64,000 nucleotides of DNA, from assembly GCF_000657795.2 (NCBI RefSeq), contig NZ_JHEP02000012.1, forward strand, positions 84,855 through 148,854, written 5' to 3'. The notes beneath the pieces are model-generated. The model was not told the DNA's origin, made no database searches, and was given only the letters and a program-made list of their open reading frames with translations. This DNA is from Bordetella pseudohinzii (GTDB lineage Bacteria; Pseudomonadota; Gammaproteobacteria; Burkholderiales; Burkholderiaceae_B). Position 1 is the first letter of the stretch, and each line of letters starts with the position of its first letter. The position numbers were made by a program, and so were the translations under genes. Shown piece by piece: positions 8,562-17,363 of the stretch.

Positions 8562-9995
8562 ATGCCCAGCTCCATCCGCGGCGCTTCCCATGGCGCGGCC
8601 GTGCGCGACACCAGTTTCCGCCCGCTTTCCATCCTGGTCGGCTCGGCCTACTTCATGGAGCAACTGGACGCCACCATCATCAGTCCGGTCATCCCCGATA
8701 TCGCGCGCGACTTCGGCGTGGCGCCGCTGAGCCTGAACCTGACGATGACCATCTATCTCCTGTGCTCGCTGGTGTTCCTGCCCTTGAGCGGCCTGGTCGC
8801 GGCGCGTTATGGCACGCGCACGGTATTCACCGGCGCGGTGGCGCTGTTCACGGCCAGCTCGGTCATGTGCGCCCTGGCGACCAGCCTGCCGGCGCTAGCC
8901 GCCTTCCGGGCGCTGCAAGGCATGGCGGCCGCCATGATGGTGCCGGTGGGCCGAACCGCCATCGTGCACACCACCAGCAAGGCGCAGCTGGTCGAGGCGC
9001 TGGCCTGGTTCATCACGCCGGCCATGGTGGGCCCCATGCTGGGCCCGCCCCTGGGCGGCCTGCTGTCGGCCTATCTGTCCTGGCACTGGATCTTCCTCAT
9101 CAATGTGCCGGTAGGCCTAGCCGGCCTGTGGGCGGCGCGCTTCATCATGCCCCAGCTGCATCACCGCGCCGACCTGCGCTTCGACCTGCGCGAGTGGCTG
9201 CTCGCCACGGCCGCGCTCGCCCTGCTCATCCTGCTGATGGAGCGGGCGCGGCACGGCGCCGGCCTGCCGCTCCTGGCCGCGCTGGCGCTTGCCTTGCTCC
9301 TTTGCGCCGGCCTCTACCTGCGCCGCTTCCGCGGCCTGGCCGCGCCCATGCTGGACTTCCGCCTGCTGCGCCAGCCGACCTTCGCCGCCGGGTTCTGGGG
9401 CGGCTCGCTGGTGCGGGTGGGCTATGGCTCCCTGCCCTTTCTCCTGCCCCTGATGCTGCAGCTGGGCCTGGGCTATACCGCCCTGCAAAGCGGCATCGTG
9501 CTGCTGATCAGCGGTTCGGTGGCCTTCTTCACCAAGACGCAGACCAGCCGCGTGCTGCGCCGTTGGGGCTTTCGCCAGGTGCTCTGCTACAACGGCGCGG
9601 CCTGCGCCCTGTCCCTGGCCGGATGCGCGCTCTTCGCACTGCCCTATTGGGGTCTGGCGGGCATTACCGCCTTTGTCTCCATGGCCAGCTTTTTCCGCGC
9701 CGTGCAGTTCAACGCCCTGACCGCCATTTCGTATGCGGATCAGCCGAGGGAAAAAGTCGCTTCGGCCACCACGCTGAACACCATGGCCTGGCAGTTGGCC
9801 ATCATGCTGGGCATTTCGCTGTCGGCGCTGCTGGTGCAGTGGTCTGCTAATCTAGGCGCCCGCGCCACGCCCGCCGCCATGGATTTCTCGGCGGCCTTTG
9901 TCATCCTGGCCCTGTTCGCCTGCGCCGCGATCCCTTGCTGCCGCGCCCTGTCCGCGCAGGCCGGCGCGGAACTCAGCGGCCACCGCCAGCCATGA
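8562..9995 (+). CDS. MFS multidrug efflux transporter, DHA2 (EmrB/QacA-like)
   Basis: A 477-residue membrane protein with many hydrophobic helices, consistent with a 14-helix drug:H+ antiporter. The helix-1 motif LDATIISPVIPDIA is the DHA2 hallmark, followed by the loop 2-3 motif GLVAARYGTRT. I chose the ATG at 8562; upstream in-frame codons overlap the divergent gene region and look non-coding. A MarR regulator follows after 37 bases, probably controlling the pump. No EmrA-type membrane fusion protein is nearby, so export is probably only across the inner membrane. Confidence 0.87.
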   Translation: MPSSIRGASHGAAVRDTSFRPLSILVGSAYFMEQLDATIISPVIPDIARDFGVAPLSLNLTMTIYLLCSLVFLPLSGLVAARYGTRTVFTGAVALFTASSVMCALATSLPALAAFRALQGMAAAMMVPVGRTAIVHTTSKAQLVEALAWFITPAMVGPMLGPPLGGLLSAYLSWHWIFLINVPVGLAGLWAARFIMPQLHHRADLRFDLREWLLATAALALLILLMERARHGAGLPLLAALALALLLCAGLYLRRFRGLAAPMLDFRLLRQPTFAAGFWGGSLVRVGYGSLPFLLPLMLQLGLGYTALQSGIVLLISGSVAFFTKTQTSRVLRRWGFRQVLCYNGAACALSLAGCALFALPYWGLAGITAFVSMASFFRAVQFNALTAISYADQPREKVASATTLNTMAWQLAIMLGISLSALLVQWSANLGARATPAAMDFSAAFVILALFACAAIPCCRALSAQAGAELSGHRQP

Positions 9996-10032
9996 GGCGG
10001 GCGGCCCCATCCCCAGCGCCCCATTGATCTCC

Positions 10033-10521
10033 ATGTCCGCTCACGCCATCGAACGACTGCCCCAGCTTTATTCGCGTCCCGGCTTTCTGTTGCGCCGCGC
10101 GCACCAGATCTACGTCGCGATCTTCGAGGAGAATTTCGAGCGCCTGGGCCTTTCGCCGGCCCAGTATTCCGTCATGATCGCCCTGCATGACCTGCACGGC
10201 ATCAACCAGGGCGACCTGGCCAAGGCCATCGGCATGAACAAAGTCACCGTCTCGCAGATCGTGCAGGCCCTGGAAAGCCGCGGCTGGATCACCCGGCAGC
10301 AGGCCGATGCCGACCGCCGCCGGCGCCGGCTGACGCTCACCGCGGCCGGGCACCGGGCCCTGAACCAGACCGCGCGGATGGCCGAAGCCACGTATGCCGA
10401 ACAGATGGCGCCCTTGTCCGAGGCCGAGCGCACCCGCCTGCTCAAGCTCCTGCAGCGCATCGTCACGCAGCTGGAGCCTCGGGCGCGCACGCCTTTCGAA
10501 CCCATCGTCGCCGAAGATTGA
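10033..10521 (+). CDS. MarR-family transcriptional regulator
   Basis: A 162-residue winged-helix regulator. The helix-turn-helix lies around residues 50-80 (GDLAKAIGMNKVTVSQIVQ) and the basic wing DADRRRRRLTLT near 95. It is placed directly behind a drug efflux gene on the same strand, the usual position of a ligand-released repressor of that pump. Start at the ATG at 10033; longer in-frame sequence runs into the pump gene. Confidence 0.88.
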   Translation: MSAHAIERLPQLYSRPGFLLRRAHQIYVAIFEENFERLGLSPAQYSVMIALHDLHGINQGDLAKAIGMNKVTVSQIVQALESRGWITRQQADADRRRRRLTLTAAGHRALNQTARMAEATYAEQMAPLSEAERTRLLKLLQRIVTQLEPRARTPFEPIVAED

Positions 10522-10549
10522 ACCGACGGGGCGCTTGCGCTTCGTCGCC

Positions 10550-11311
10550 CTAGTCCAGCCAGGACGTATACGCCCGCGGATCCACGCGGTCGGGCCGGAA
10601 GGTATTGACCGGCGCCGCCTCATCCGCATGACCCAGGGCCAGGGCGCACACCAGCCGCTCGTCGCCCGCGCCAAGATGCGGCAGGACGATGGAGGCGAAC
10701 GGGTTCCAGGCCGCCTGGATGCAGGAGTGCAGGCCTTCGGCCCGCGCCGCCAGCATCACGTTCTGCACGAACATCGCGGTATCGACCAGCGCCCCCTCGG
10801 CCAGCAGGCGTTCGTTGGTGAAGAACATCCCCACCGGCGCGCCGAAGAACTCGTAGTTGCGCTGGTGCTGGGCCTGCATCCGCGCCCGCTCGCCCTTGGC
10901 GATATTGAGCACGCCATATAGACCCAGGCCGCAGGCGCGCCGGCGCTCGATATAGGGCGACGCCCACTGCGTGGGGTAGTACTGGTACTCCTCGCGATAG
11001 CGCTCGGCCAGGGCCGGGTCCGCATTGACGGCGTCTTGCGCCGCGCGGACCTTGCGAGACAGGGTGTCGCGGCTGGCGCCTTGCACCACATAGACCTTCC
11101 AGGGCTGGATGTTGGAGCCGGACGGCGCCCAGCTGGCCACGCGCAGGATGCGTTCCAGCACGTCCCGCTCGACCGGCCTGGACAGGAATTCGCGGCAGCA
11201 AAAGCGGCTTTCGATCGCCGCGTGGACGCTGGCCGGATCGGCCACGACGGTACTCACGGGCGGCGCCAGCATGGCGGCGCGCATTACAGCGGTATCAGCA
11301 GTCATCGTCAT
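10550..11311 (-). CDS. Nitroreductase-family FMN oxidoreductase
   Basis: A 253-residue nitroreductase. The N-terminal FMN-binding segment is SRFCCREFLSRPV near residue 32, followed by the WAPSGSNIQPWKVYVV motif near 60 and a C-terminal HADEAAPVNTFR flavin loop. Such enzymes reduce nitro groups, quinones or unsaturated bonds with NAD(P)H. It faces the MarR gene and diverges from the esterase gene at 11482. The C-terminal placement of the flavin motifs matches BluB/NfnB-like monodomain members. Confidence 0.87.
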   Translation of the reverse strand: MTMTADTAVMRAAMLAPPVSTVVADPASVHAAIESRFCCREFLSRPVERDVLERILRVASWAPSGSNIQPWKVYVVQGASRDTLSRKVRAAQDAVNADPALAERYREEYQYYPTQWASPYIERRRACGLGLYGVLNIAKGERARMQAQHQRNYEFFGAPVGMFFTNERLLAEGALVDTAMFVQNVMLAARAEGLHSCIQAAWNPFASIVLPHLGAGDERLVCALALGHADEAAPVNTFRPDRVDPRAYTSWLD

Positions 11312-11481
11312 CTTTATCGAGGAATGGGCCGTCGCGGCCGCCTATCGGGTCGGCGCGGACGCTGGGAAGCAGCAACTGTCGCATATCGCCGAAACAGCGT
11401 CGATTTCTGCGGATTTTTTTCGTCAAAGCGAAAATCTGGCTATAGTGAATCCTGGCCCCAACACGACAAGGACAGCCGCGC

Positions 11482-12441
11482 ATGACATACGACCCAGGTA
11501 TCCAGGCTTATGTGGAAGAAGCGCGGCGCGCGCTTGGCCGGATGGCGGGGCTGCAGATTTCGCTGGCGCAGCGCCGCACACGGGCGGACCAGTATGCGGC
11601 GCTGGTACGCGAGCCCTACCCCGCCGGCCTGAACGTGAGCGACACCTATATCGTGCGCCAGGGCCACGAAATACCCGTGCGCATCTACCGGCCGCAAAGC
11701 CAGGCGGCCCTGCCCACCATCGTCTACCTGCATGGCGGCAGCTTCGTGGCTGGCAGCCCTCAGGGCCACGATTTCATTACCGCCAGCCTGGCCGCCAATA
11801 CCGGCGCCCAGGTGTTCAGCGTGCACTACCGCCGCGCCCCGGAGAACCCTTATCCCGCGCCGACCCAGGACGCCTACGAGGCCCTTCTCTGGGCCGCCGA
11901 TGAGGCGGACATGCTCAAGGTCGACACCGATCGCATGGCGGTGGCGGGCGACAGCGCGGGCGGCAATCTTGCCGCCGCCTGCGCGCTGCTGGCGCGCGAC
12001 CGGCAAGGCCCGCGCCTGCGCATGCAGGCGCTGGTCTATCCCACCCTGGACGCCGACCTGAACACGCACAGCTATCTGCACAATACCCAGGACGCCTTCC
12101 TGACGCGCGAGGCGATGTCGTTTGCCCTGAACGCCTTTCTCCCGGACGGCCTGGATGGGGCGGACGGCTACGCGCTTCCCATGCTCGCCACGGACCACGC
12201 CGGACTGCCACCGGCCTATCTGCTGCTTGCCGACCACGATCCGCTGCTCGACGATGGCCTGCGCTACGCCGACAAGCTGCGGCAGGCGGGGACGGCGGCG
12301 CAAGTGCGCGTGGGCCAGGGCATGATTCACGGCTTCTTGCGCGCGCGCCGCTATAGCGCCGTGGCCGAAGCCGAATTCCAGCGCCTGTGCGATGCGCTGC
12401 GCGGGGCCCTGGAGCTGCCCGCACCCGCACAGCGCTGGTGA
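11482..12441 (+). CDS. HSL-type alpha/beta hydrolase (esterase)
   Basis: A 319-residue esterase of the hormone-sensitive-lipase family. The oxyanion motif YLHGGSF is near residue 85, the nucleophile Ser is in GDSAGGN near 158, the acid is in ADHDPLLDDG and the His in MIHGFL. The AAD-type segment and spacing are typical. The gene ends two bases from the stop of the convergent XRE regulator. Substrate is probably a short-chain ester; not identifiable here. Confidence 0.9.
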   Translation: MTYDPGIQAYVEEARRALGRMAGLQISLAQRRTRADQYAALVREPYPAGLNVSDTYIVRQGHEIPVRIYRPQSQAALPTIVYLHGGSFVAGSPQGHDFITASLAANTGAQVFSVHYRRAPENPYPAPTQDAYEALLWAADEADMLKVDTDRMAVAGDSAGGNLAAACALLARDRQGPRLRMQALVYPTLDADLNTHSYLHNTQDAFLTREAMSFALNAFLPDGLDGADGYALPMLATDHAGLPPAYLLLADHDPLLDDGLRYADKLRQAGTAAQVRVGQGMIHGFLRARRYSAVAEAEFQRLCDALRGALELPAPAQRW

Positions 12442-12442
12442 A

Positions 12443-13039
12443 CTACAGCTGACGGGCCGCCAGCGGTTCGTGTGAGATGATCCACAGCAAGCTGGCGGGC
12501 TCGTCGTAGGGATTGCTGAAGATATGTGGCGTGGCGCCGTCGAACTGAAAGCTGTCGCCACGGCGCAGCTGCAACACCTGGTCGGCCAGGGCCAGGTCAA
12601 ACGCCCCTTGCAGCACCATCCCGCCTTTTTCGGCCGGATAGCTCAGGGCCGCCGGGCCGGACGTGCCGCCCGGCTGGATGGTCAGCACCATGAACTGCAG
12701 ACGCTGGCCGGCAGGCGGAGACAGCATCTCCTTGGTCATCAGCGGCGTACCGAACGGCAGGGCGCGCCTTGTCCCCTCGCGCCGGACGTGGGCGCCCAGG
12801 CCGCTGGCATCCGCCGGGCCGGCGCGCGGCCCGTCGAACAGCGCGCTCAACGGCACTTCCAGTGCCTGCTGGATGCGCATCAAGGTCTTCAGGGAAGGAT
12901 TGCCCAGGTCGCGTTCGATCTCGCTAAGGATGCCAATGGCGACCCCGGACGCAGAGGACAAGGCTTGCAGAGATATCTTTTTTTCCTTGCGGATGCGCCG
13001 AATGGCCTGCCCGATGGGGCTGGAATCATCATTTTTCAT
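12443..13039 (-). CDS. XRE-family regulator with C-terminal cupin
   Basis: A 198-residue regulator: an N-terminal Cro/CI helix-turn-helix (IGQAIRRIRKEKKISLQALS, then SEIERDLGNPSLKTL) and a C-terminal cupin with the PAEKGGMVLQGAFDL and GDSFQFDGATPHIF strands. This architecture senses a small metabolite. It lies 20 bases behind a Bug receptor gene on the same strand, so it probably controls that receptor or the divergent Bug gene at 14363. Confidence 0.88.
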   Translation of the reverse strand: MKNDDSSPIGQAIRRIRKEKKISLQALSSASGVAIGILSEIERDLGNPSLKTLMRIQQALEVPLSALFDGPRAGPADASGLGAHVRREGTRRALPFGTPLMTKEMLSPPAGQRLQFMVLTIQPGGTSGPAALSYPAEKGGMVLQGAFDLALADQVLQLRRGDSFQFDGATPHIFSNPYDEPASLLWIISHEPLAARQL

Positions 13040-13059
13040 GCGGGCAGAGGCAAACGGGT

Positions 13060-14049
13060 TCAGGGCGCCGACTTCACGCCCATATCGTTGAGGATAGGCA
13101 GCCAGTTTGCATAGTCTACTTCGAAGCGTTTCTTGGCATCGGCCAGCGATCCCGACAGCGGTATCAGGCCGAGTTGCCGCAGCTTGTCCTGGAATTCCGG
13201 ATCCGAGACCGCCTGGTCGACGGCATCGTGGATGGATGCCTCGATCATCGGCGGGGTGCCGCCGGGCGCGAAAATGGCCTGCCAGGGCTGCATCATGTGC
13301 TGGACACGATCGCCCAGACCGGCCTGCGCGACCGTCGGCACATCCGGCAGGTCCTGCAAGCGCGACTCGCTGAAAACTGCCAGCGCGCGCAGCTTGCCGG
13401 CCTTCACCATCTCCTTGACTACGGGTGGCGTGTCCACGAGATAGGCATTGCGCCCTTCGACCAGGTCGGTCAGCGCGGGCGCGCTGCCGCGGTAGGCGAT
13501 GTGCACGACGTCGGCGCCGATCGCCTTGGCGAAATACTGCGCGGTGACGTGTCCAGACGTCCCGATGCCGGCGGAACTGAAGTTGTATTTGCCAGGAGAC
13601 TGGCGCAGGTATTGCGCAAAGCTCTTGAGGTCCGTGGCCGGCGATGTCGCCGGCACGACCAACACGAGCGGCACTTTGGATATCAGCGCCACGGCCGACA
13701 GACTCTTGACCGGGTCATAGGGCAGCTCGGGCGCGGTCCCCGCGAGCAGCACCTGCGTGGACAGGCCACCCAACAGTAGCGTATAGCCGTCAGGCTTGGC
13801 CCGGGCCACCGCCTGATTACCGACCAGACCGCCCGCGCCGGCCCGGTTCTCGACGATAACCGGCTGACCCCAGGACTGCGTCAGCCGCTCCGCGACGCGC
13901 CGGGCCACGATATCGGAATTGCCGCCTGCGGGAAACGGCACGACCAGGGTCACCGGCCGCTCGGGATAGCCGGCGTGGGCGCTCGCGGAAAGGCACAACA
14001 GGGCAGTCGACAGCAAGCCGGCGAACCGGGAGGCAAGGAACGGGAACAT
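13060..14049 (-). CDS. Bug-family (TctC-like) periplasmic receptor
   Basis: A 329-residue receptor with a Sec signal peptide (MFPFLASRFAGLLSTALLC..., cut after AHA) and the mature start YPERPVTLVVPFPAGGNSD. ENRAGAGG and DVPTVAQAGL are family signatures. I place the start at the ATG at 14049; the longer reading frame upstream crosses AT-rich promoter DNA. It is followed by an XRE-cupin regulator and diverges from a second Bug gene, a receptor pair sharing one control region. Confidence 0.9.
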   Translation of the reverse strand: MFPFLASRFAGLLSTALLCLSASAHAGYPERPVTLVVPFPAGGNSDIVARRVAERLTQSWGQPVIVENRAGAGGLVGNQAVARAKPDGYTLLLGGLSTQVLLAGTAPELPYDPVKSLSAVALISKVPLVLVVPATSPATDLKSFAQYLRQSPGKYNFSSAGIGTSGHVTAQYFAKAIGADVVHIAYRGSAPALTDLVEGRNAYLVDTPPVVKEMVKAGKLRALAVFSESRLQDLPDVPTVAQAGLGDRVQHMMQPWQAIFAPGGTPPMIEASIHDAVDQAVSDPEFQDKLRQLGLIPLSGSLADAKKRFEVDYANWLPILNDMGVKSAP

Positions 14050-14362
14050 GGCGTCGCTCGCAGCTAAAAATTTACTGTTTAACGAAAATGTAGGTTCACA
14101 ATATTCGTTAAGGCGTAAATCTCGCCATTCGGGAAAGCCCGGCCCGGCGGTGTCCATGCCGTGGCCGCGACCTCCGCAATTTCCGCAAAACAGTTCTGCG
14201 CAGCCATGGGGTAATCTCCACGGCCGATAAAACTTACCATTTACGTGGATAAATAACCGAGGACGGCTGCCGCGCCGTCCCCCCACGACGCCCGCCCGGC
14301 CATCGGGACGGCCGTTCCCGCCGAGGAATGGCCAGGGGCACAAGGGAGCAGGAGACAGACTT
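14050..14362. other. Divergent intergenic region between two Bug genes
   Basis: These 313 bases separate two divergent receptor genes. The part from about 14065 to 14125 and that around 14228-14260 are markedly AT-rich and probably hold the two promoters. An inverted repeat is listed separately, and a second AT-rich near-palindrome (ATTTAC...TAAAT) lies near 14240-14255. I see no gene in it. Confidence 0.6.
14079..14111. promoter_or_regulatory. Inverted repeat, candidate XRE-cupin operator
   Basis: Perfect 8-bp arms TTAACGAA (14079-14086) and TTCGTTAA (14104-14111), 25 bases apart centre to centre, lie just upstream of the minus-strand Bug start. The spacing puts both half sites on one helix face. 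The adjacent XRE-cupin protein is the natural candidate to bind it; this is inference. Confidence 0.45.
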
Positions 14363-15325
14363 ATGTACAAGCCCACGCGCCGCGGCTTCATTGCCGCGGG
14401 CGCCCTCATGATGCTTGCCCGGCCGCTGCGCGCCGCCCCCAAGCCGGTTTCCCTCATCGTGCCCTACGCCGCCGGCGGGCCGAACGACAATTTCGCGCGA
14501 CTGCTGGCCGAAGGCATGAGCGCGGAAATCGGCCGGCCCTTTATTGTCGAAAACAAGGCCGGCGCCAATGGCATCATCGGCTCCAGCTACGTGGCGCGCG
14601 CCCCGGCCGACGGCTCGACGCTGCTGATGGGCGGATCGGGGCCGCTGTCGCTCAACGTCCTGCTGCGCCCCGCGCTGCAGTATGGTTTTGACAGCTTCGC
14701 GTCCGTGGCCATGCTTTTTGACGGCCCGCTGACCATCACGGTGCCGCCCCAGATGGGCGTGAACTCCATCGCGGAACTGGTGGCCTATGCCAAGCGCGCG
14801 GGCCGCCCCCTGACCTACGGCTCGCTGGGTCCCGGCAGCGTCACCGATCTCTACGGCCTGATCCTGTCCAAGACGCTGGACATCCCGCTGACCGCCGTGC
14901 CGTACAAGAGCACGCCCACCAGCCTGATGGACCTGATCAGCGGCCGCAATGATCTGTCCTTCATGACCCCCATCGCGCTGGCGGACCACCAGAAGGCCGG
15001 CGCGGTGAAGATCCTGACACTGACCACGGACCGCCGCGACCCGGCGCTGCCGGATGTGCCGAGCGTTACGGAATTGGGTTATCCGCAGCTCAAGGCCAGT
15101 TACTGGACCGCCCTGCATGCGCCCAAGGACACGCCGGATGAACTGGTGCAGGCCTATTCGGCCGCCGCCATCAAGACCGTGCAGACGCCGCGCTTTCGCC
15201 AGATGCTGGCCACCAATGGCCAGACGGAAAAGACCGGCGGCCCGCAGGCGCTGGATGCCCAGCTGGAGGCCGACCGCCAGTATTGGGGCAAGGTCATCAA
15301 GGACAACCAGATCGTCCTGGACTGA
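14363..15325 (+). CDS. Bug-family (TctC-like) periplasmic receptor with Tat-like signal
   Basis: A 320-residue receptor. The N-terminus has TRRGFIAAGALMML, a twin-arginine-like signal unusual compared with the Sec signals of most other Bug proteins in this window. The family signatures VSLIVPYAAGGPND and ENKAGANG follow. It is divergent from the Bug/XRE-cupin pair and has its own strong terminator just downstream. Ligand unknown. Confidence 0.9.
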   Translation: MYKPTRRGFIAAGALMMLARPLRAAPKPVSLIVPYAAGGPNDNFARLLAEGMSAEIGRPFIVENKAGANGIIGSSYVARAPADGSTLLMGGSGPLSLNVLLRPALQYGFDSFASVAMLFDGPLTITVPPQMGVNSIAELVAYAKRAGRPLTYGSLGPGSVTDLYGLILSKTLDIPLTAVPYKSTPTSLMDLISGRNDLSFMTPIALADHQKAGAVKILTLTTDRRDPALPDVPSVTELGYPQLKASYWTALHAPKDTPDELVQAYSAAAIKTVQTPRFRQMLATNGQTEKTGGPQALDAQLEADRQYWGKVIKDNQIVLD

Positions 15326-15345
15326 GCCGTCCCCGGCGCAAAGCC

Positions 15346-15371
15346 AAAAGCCCGCGCAAGCGGGCTTTTTT
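15346..15371 (+). terminator. Rho-independent terminator
   Basis: A 10-bp stem (AAAAGCCCGC and its complement) closed by a GCAA tetraloop and running into a T tract, 20 bases past the Bug stop. Confidence 0.88.
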
Positions 15372-15396
15372 ATGGACCTGCGGGCGCTGTCCGCCT

Positions 15397-16188
15397 TTAT
15401 TGCAGCAGCGACAGGCGGTGCGTGGCGGCGTTGAAATTGACCACAGGCTGCGCCTGGCGGCAGGCCGTCTTGCGGATCTTGCCGACAATCAGGTCGTGCG
15501 TGCCGAGCGCTTCGGTGCAGACGATGTCGCACTCGATGCTCGCCAGGGCGTCGGAGAGCACGGGCAGGCCCTGCTCGGTCATCACCCAGCCGCCCTGAGC
15601 GAAGCGGGCGCTGCCCTGCGGCTGGCGCAGAAAGGCCTGGATGATCTCGCCGTGGTCTTCGCCCAGCACATTGGCCACGAAGCGGCCATTGCGCAGCAGG
15701 GCGCCGCGCGCCGAGGAAGTCTGCTGCACGAAGAACCCCACCATGGGCGGCTCGGCGGAGATCGACGTCAGGCTGGAGACGATCAGGCCGGCGACCGCTT
15801 CGCCATCGCCGGTGCTGACCGCGCTGATGCCCGCGGGCAAGGCCCGCATGGCCGCCTTGAAATCATCGATCGACACCACCTCGTCGCGCTCATTGACCAC
15901 CATGTGCGCGCGGATGTCGCCACGCTCGTCCACCCAGCCGTGCCGCGCCGCGTAATCCACCATGGCCGAAAAACCCGCCTCCCACTGCGGATCGCCCGCA
16001 TGCTGCGAGAGAAAACGCAGCACCGAGGGCGCCAGGCGCAGATGGCGCTCGTCCTCGCGCCGGCCGACGCGGGCGATGGCCTGCTCCAGCCGCTCGCGCG
16101 GCTGCGGGTCGGCCAGCACATCGAGCCGGCGAAAGTCCGTCGGATGGCGCAGGGTGATCGCGCCGGCATTGCTCAGGTAGATCTGCAT
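15397..16188 (-). CDS. Flavin reductase family protein with N-terminal extension
   Basis: A 263-residue protein. Residues about 105-260 form a flavin reductase-like FMN-binding domain (AMRALPAGISAVSTG, then SSLTSISAEPPMVGFFV, NVLGEDHGEI, ECDIVCTEALGTHDLIVG). The first 100 residues are an extra helical segment of unknown role. The start at 16188 follows a strong GAGGAGGAG site. It lies ten bases behind a luciferase-like monooxygenase, so the two probably form a reductase/monooxygenase pair, the reductase supplying reduced flavin. Confidence 0.85.
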   Translation of the reverse strand: MQIYLSNAGAITLRHPTDFRRLDVLADPQPRERLEQAIARVGRREDERHLRLAPSVLRFLSQHAGDPQWEAGFSAMVDYAARHGWVDERGDIRAHMVVNERDEVVSIDDFKAAMRALPAGISAVSTGDGEAVAGLIVSSLTSISAEPPMVGFFVQQTSSARGALLRNGRFVANVLGEDHGEIIQAFLRQPQGSARFAQGGWVMTEQGLPVLSDALASIECDIVCTEALGTHDLIVGKIRKTACRQAQPVVNFNAATHRLSLLQ

Positions 16189-16198
16189 GATCTCCTCC

Positions 16199-17263
16199 TC
16201 AGGCGACCGCCGCCGTGCTGCCGATTTCCTTGCGGATGGCCGGAATGATCTTGTCGCCCCAGAGTTCGATCTGGCGCAGCATGGTCTTCTGGTCGAAATC
16301 GCCCAACTGGGTCTGCAAGGCAATGTGCTTGGGTCGCAGGATGCTGATTTCTTCCAGCATCTTGTCGATCACCTCGTTGACCGAGCCCACCGGCAGGTTC
16401 TTGCGCAGCTGCTCGAAGGTCGGATCGGTTTCGGACGGCACTTCCTTGACCATATAGCCATCGTCGCTTTGCGCCCGGCGGTACTTCAGGCTCTCCGAAA
16501 TCCGGCGCTGGAAGCGCGCGCAATCCAGGTAGGCGTCGATCTCGGCCTTGTTGTCCGAAGCGTAGCCGCAGCGCAGGAAACCGAACTTCACGTCGCGGTC
16601 CAGGTCCTTGCCGTTGTCCGCGGCGACTTTCTCCAGGCGGCCGCGCAGGCCGGCGATGGCCTCGTTGCCATTGAGCAGCGCGGTCACGAAGAGATTGTGG
16701 TTCTCGCGCACGCCGCGGCCCAGGGTCACCGGATTGCCCGAGGTGATCCAGATGGGCGGCATCGGATCCTGCAGGCAGCGCACGGCGATGGAGCTGGGCG
16801 GAATATTCAGGTATTGGCCCTGGTGCTCGAAGATTTTCTGCGTCAGGCCCTTGGGGATCACATCCAGGAACTCATTGAAGATGGCGCCCGATTCGGCGAT
16901 CTGCACGCCGAATCGCTCGAACTCGAACTCCTGGTAGCCCGACCCCACGCCCAGCTCCAGCCGGCCGTTGGACACCGTGTCCACGAAGCCCACCTCGGCC
17001 AGGAAGCGCGCCGGATGATAGAGCGGCAGGATGCAGACCGCCGTGCCCAGGCGGATGCGCTGGGTCTTGGCGGCGGCATGGGCCACCGTCATCAGGGGCG
17101 ACGGCGAGAGCGAGTAGTTGTTGAAGTGATGCTCGGCATACCAGGCCGTGTCAAAGCCCGCCTGCTCGGCGGCCACCGTCTGCTCGATGGAGTTGTTAAT
17201 GACTTGCTTGGAGGACTGGTGGTAACCTCGCTGCTGCGCCAGGATGAATACGCCGAATTCCAT
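16199..17263 (-). CDS. Luciferase-like flavin-dependent monooxygenase
   Basis: A 354-residue bacterial-luciferase-family (LLM) oxidoreductase: MEFGVFILAQQRG start, FDTAWYAEHHFNNY near residue 38, RIRLGTAVCILPLYHP near 70, GRLELGVGSGYQEFEFE near 100. These enzymes use reduced FMN and oxygen on aldehydes, sulfonates or cyclic ketones. The reductase gene follows directly and a LysR gene diverges from its 5' end, giving a self-contained module. The substrate is unknown. Confidence 0.88.
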   Translation of the reverse strand: MEFGVFILAQQRGYHQSSKQVINNSIEQTVAAEQAGFDTAWYAEHHFNNYSLSPSPLMTVAHAAAKTQRIRLGTAVCILPLYHPARFLAEVGFVDTVSNGRLELGVGSGYQEFEFERFGVQIAESGAIFNEFLDVIPKGLTQKIFEHQGQYLNIPPSSIAVRCLQDPMPPIWITSGNPVTLGRGVRENHNLFVTALLNGNEAIAGLRGRLEKVAADNGKDLDRDVKFGFLRCGYASDNKAEIDAYLDCARFQRRISESLKYRRAQSDDGYMVKEVPSETDPTFEQLRKNLPVGSVNEVIDKMLEEISILRPKHIALQTQLGDFDQKTMLRQIELWGDKIIPAIRKEIGSTAAVA

Positions 17264-17363
17264 AATGTCTCCTCAATAGCGGATTTTGAGGAAATTCTAG
17301 AGGCCGGTAGCTACTGGCTGGAATACAAGAAAAGCGGCGTTCTGTGCTGCGCAAAGTGGAGGA

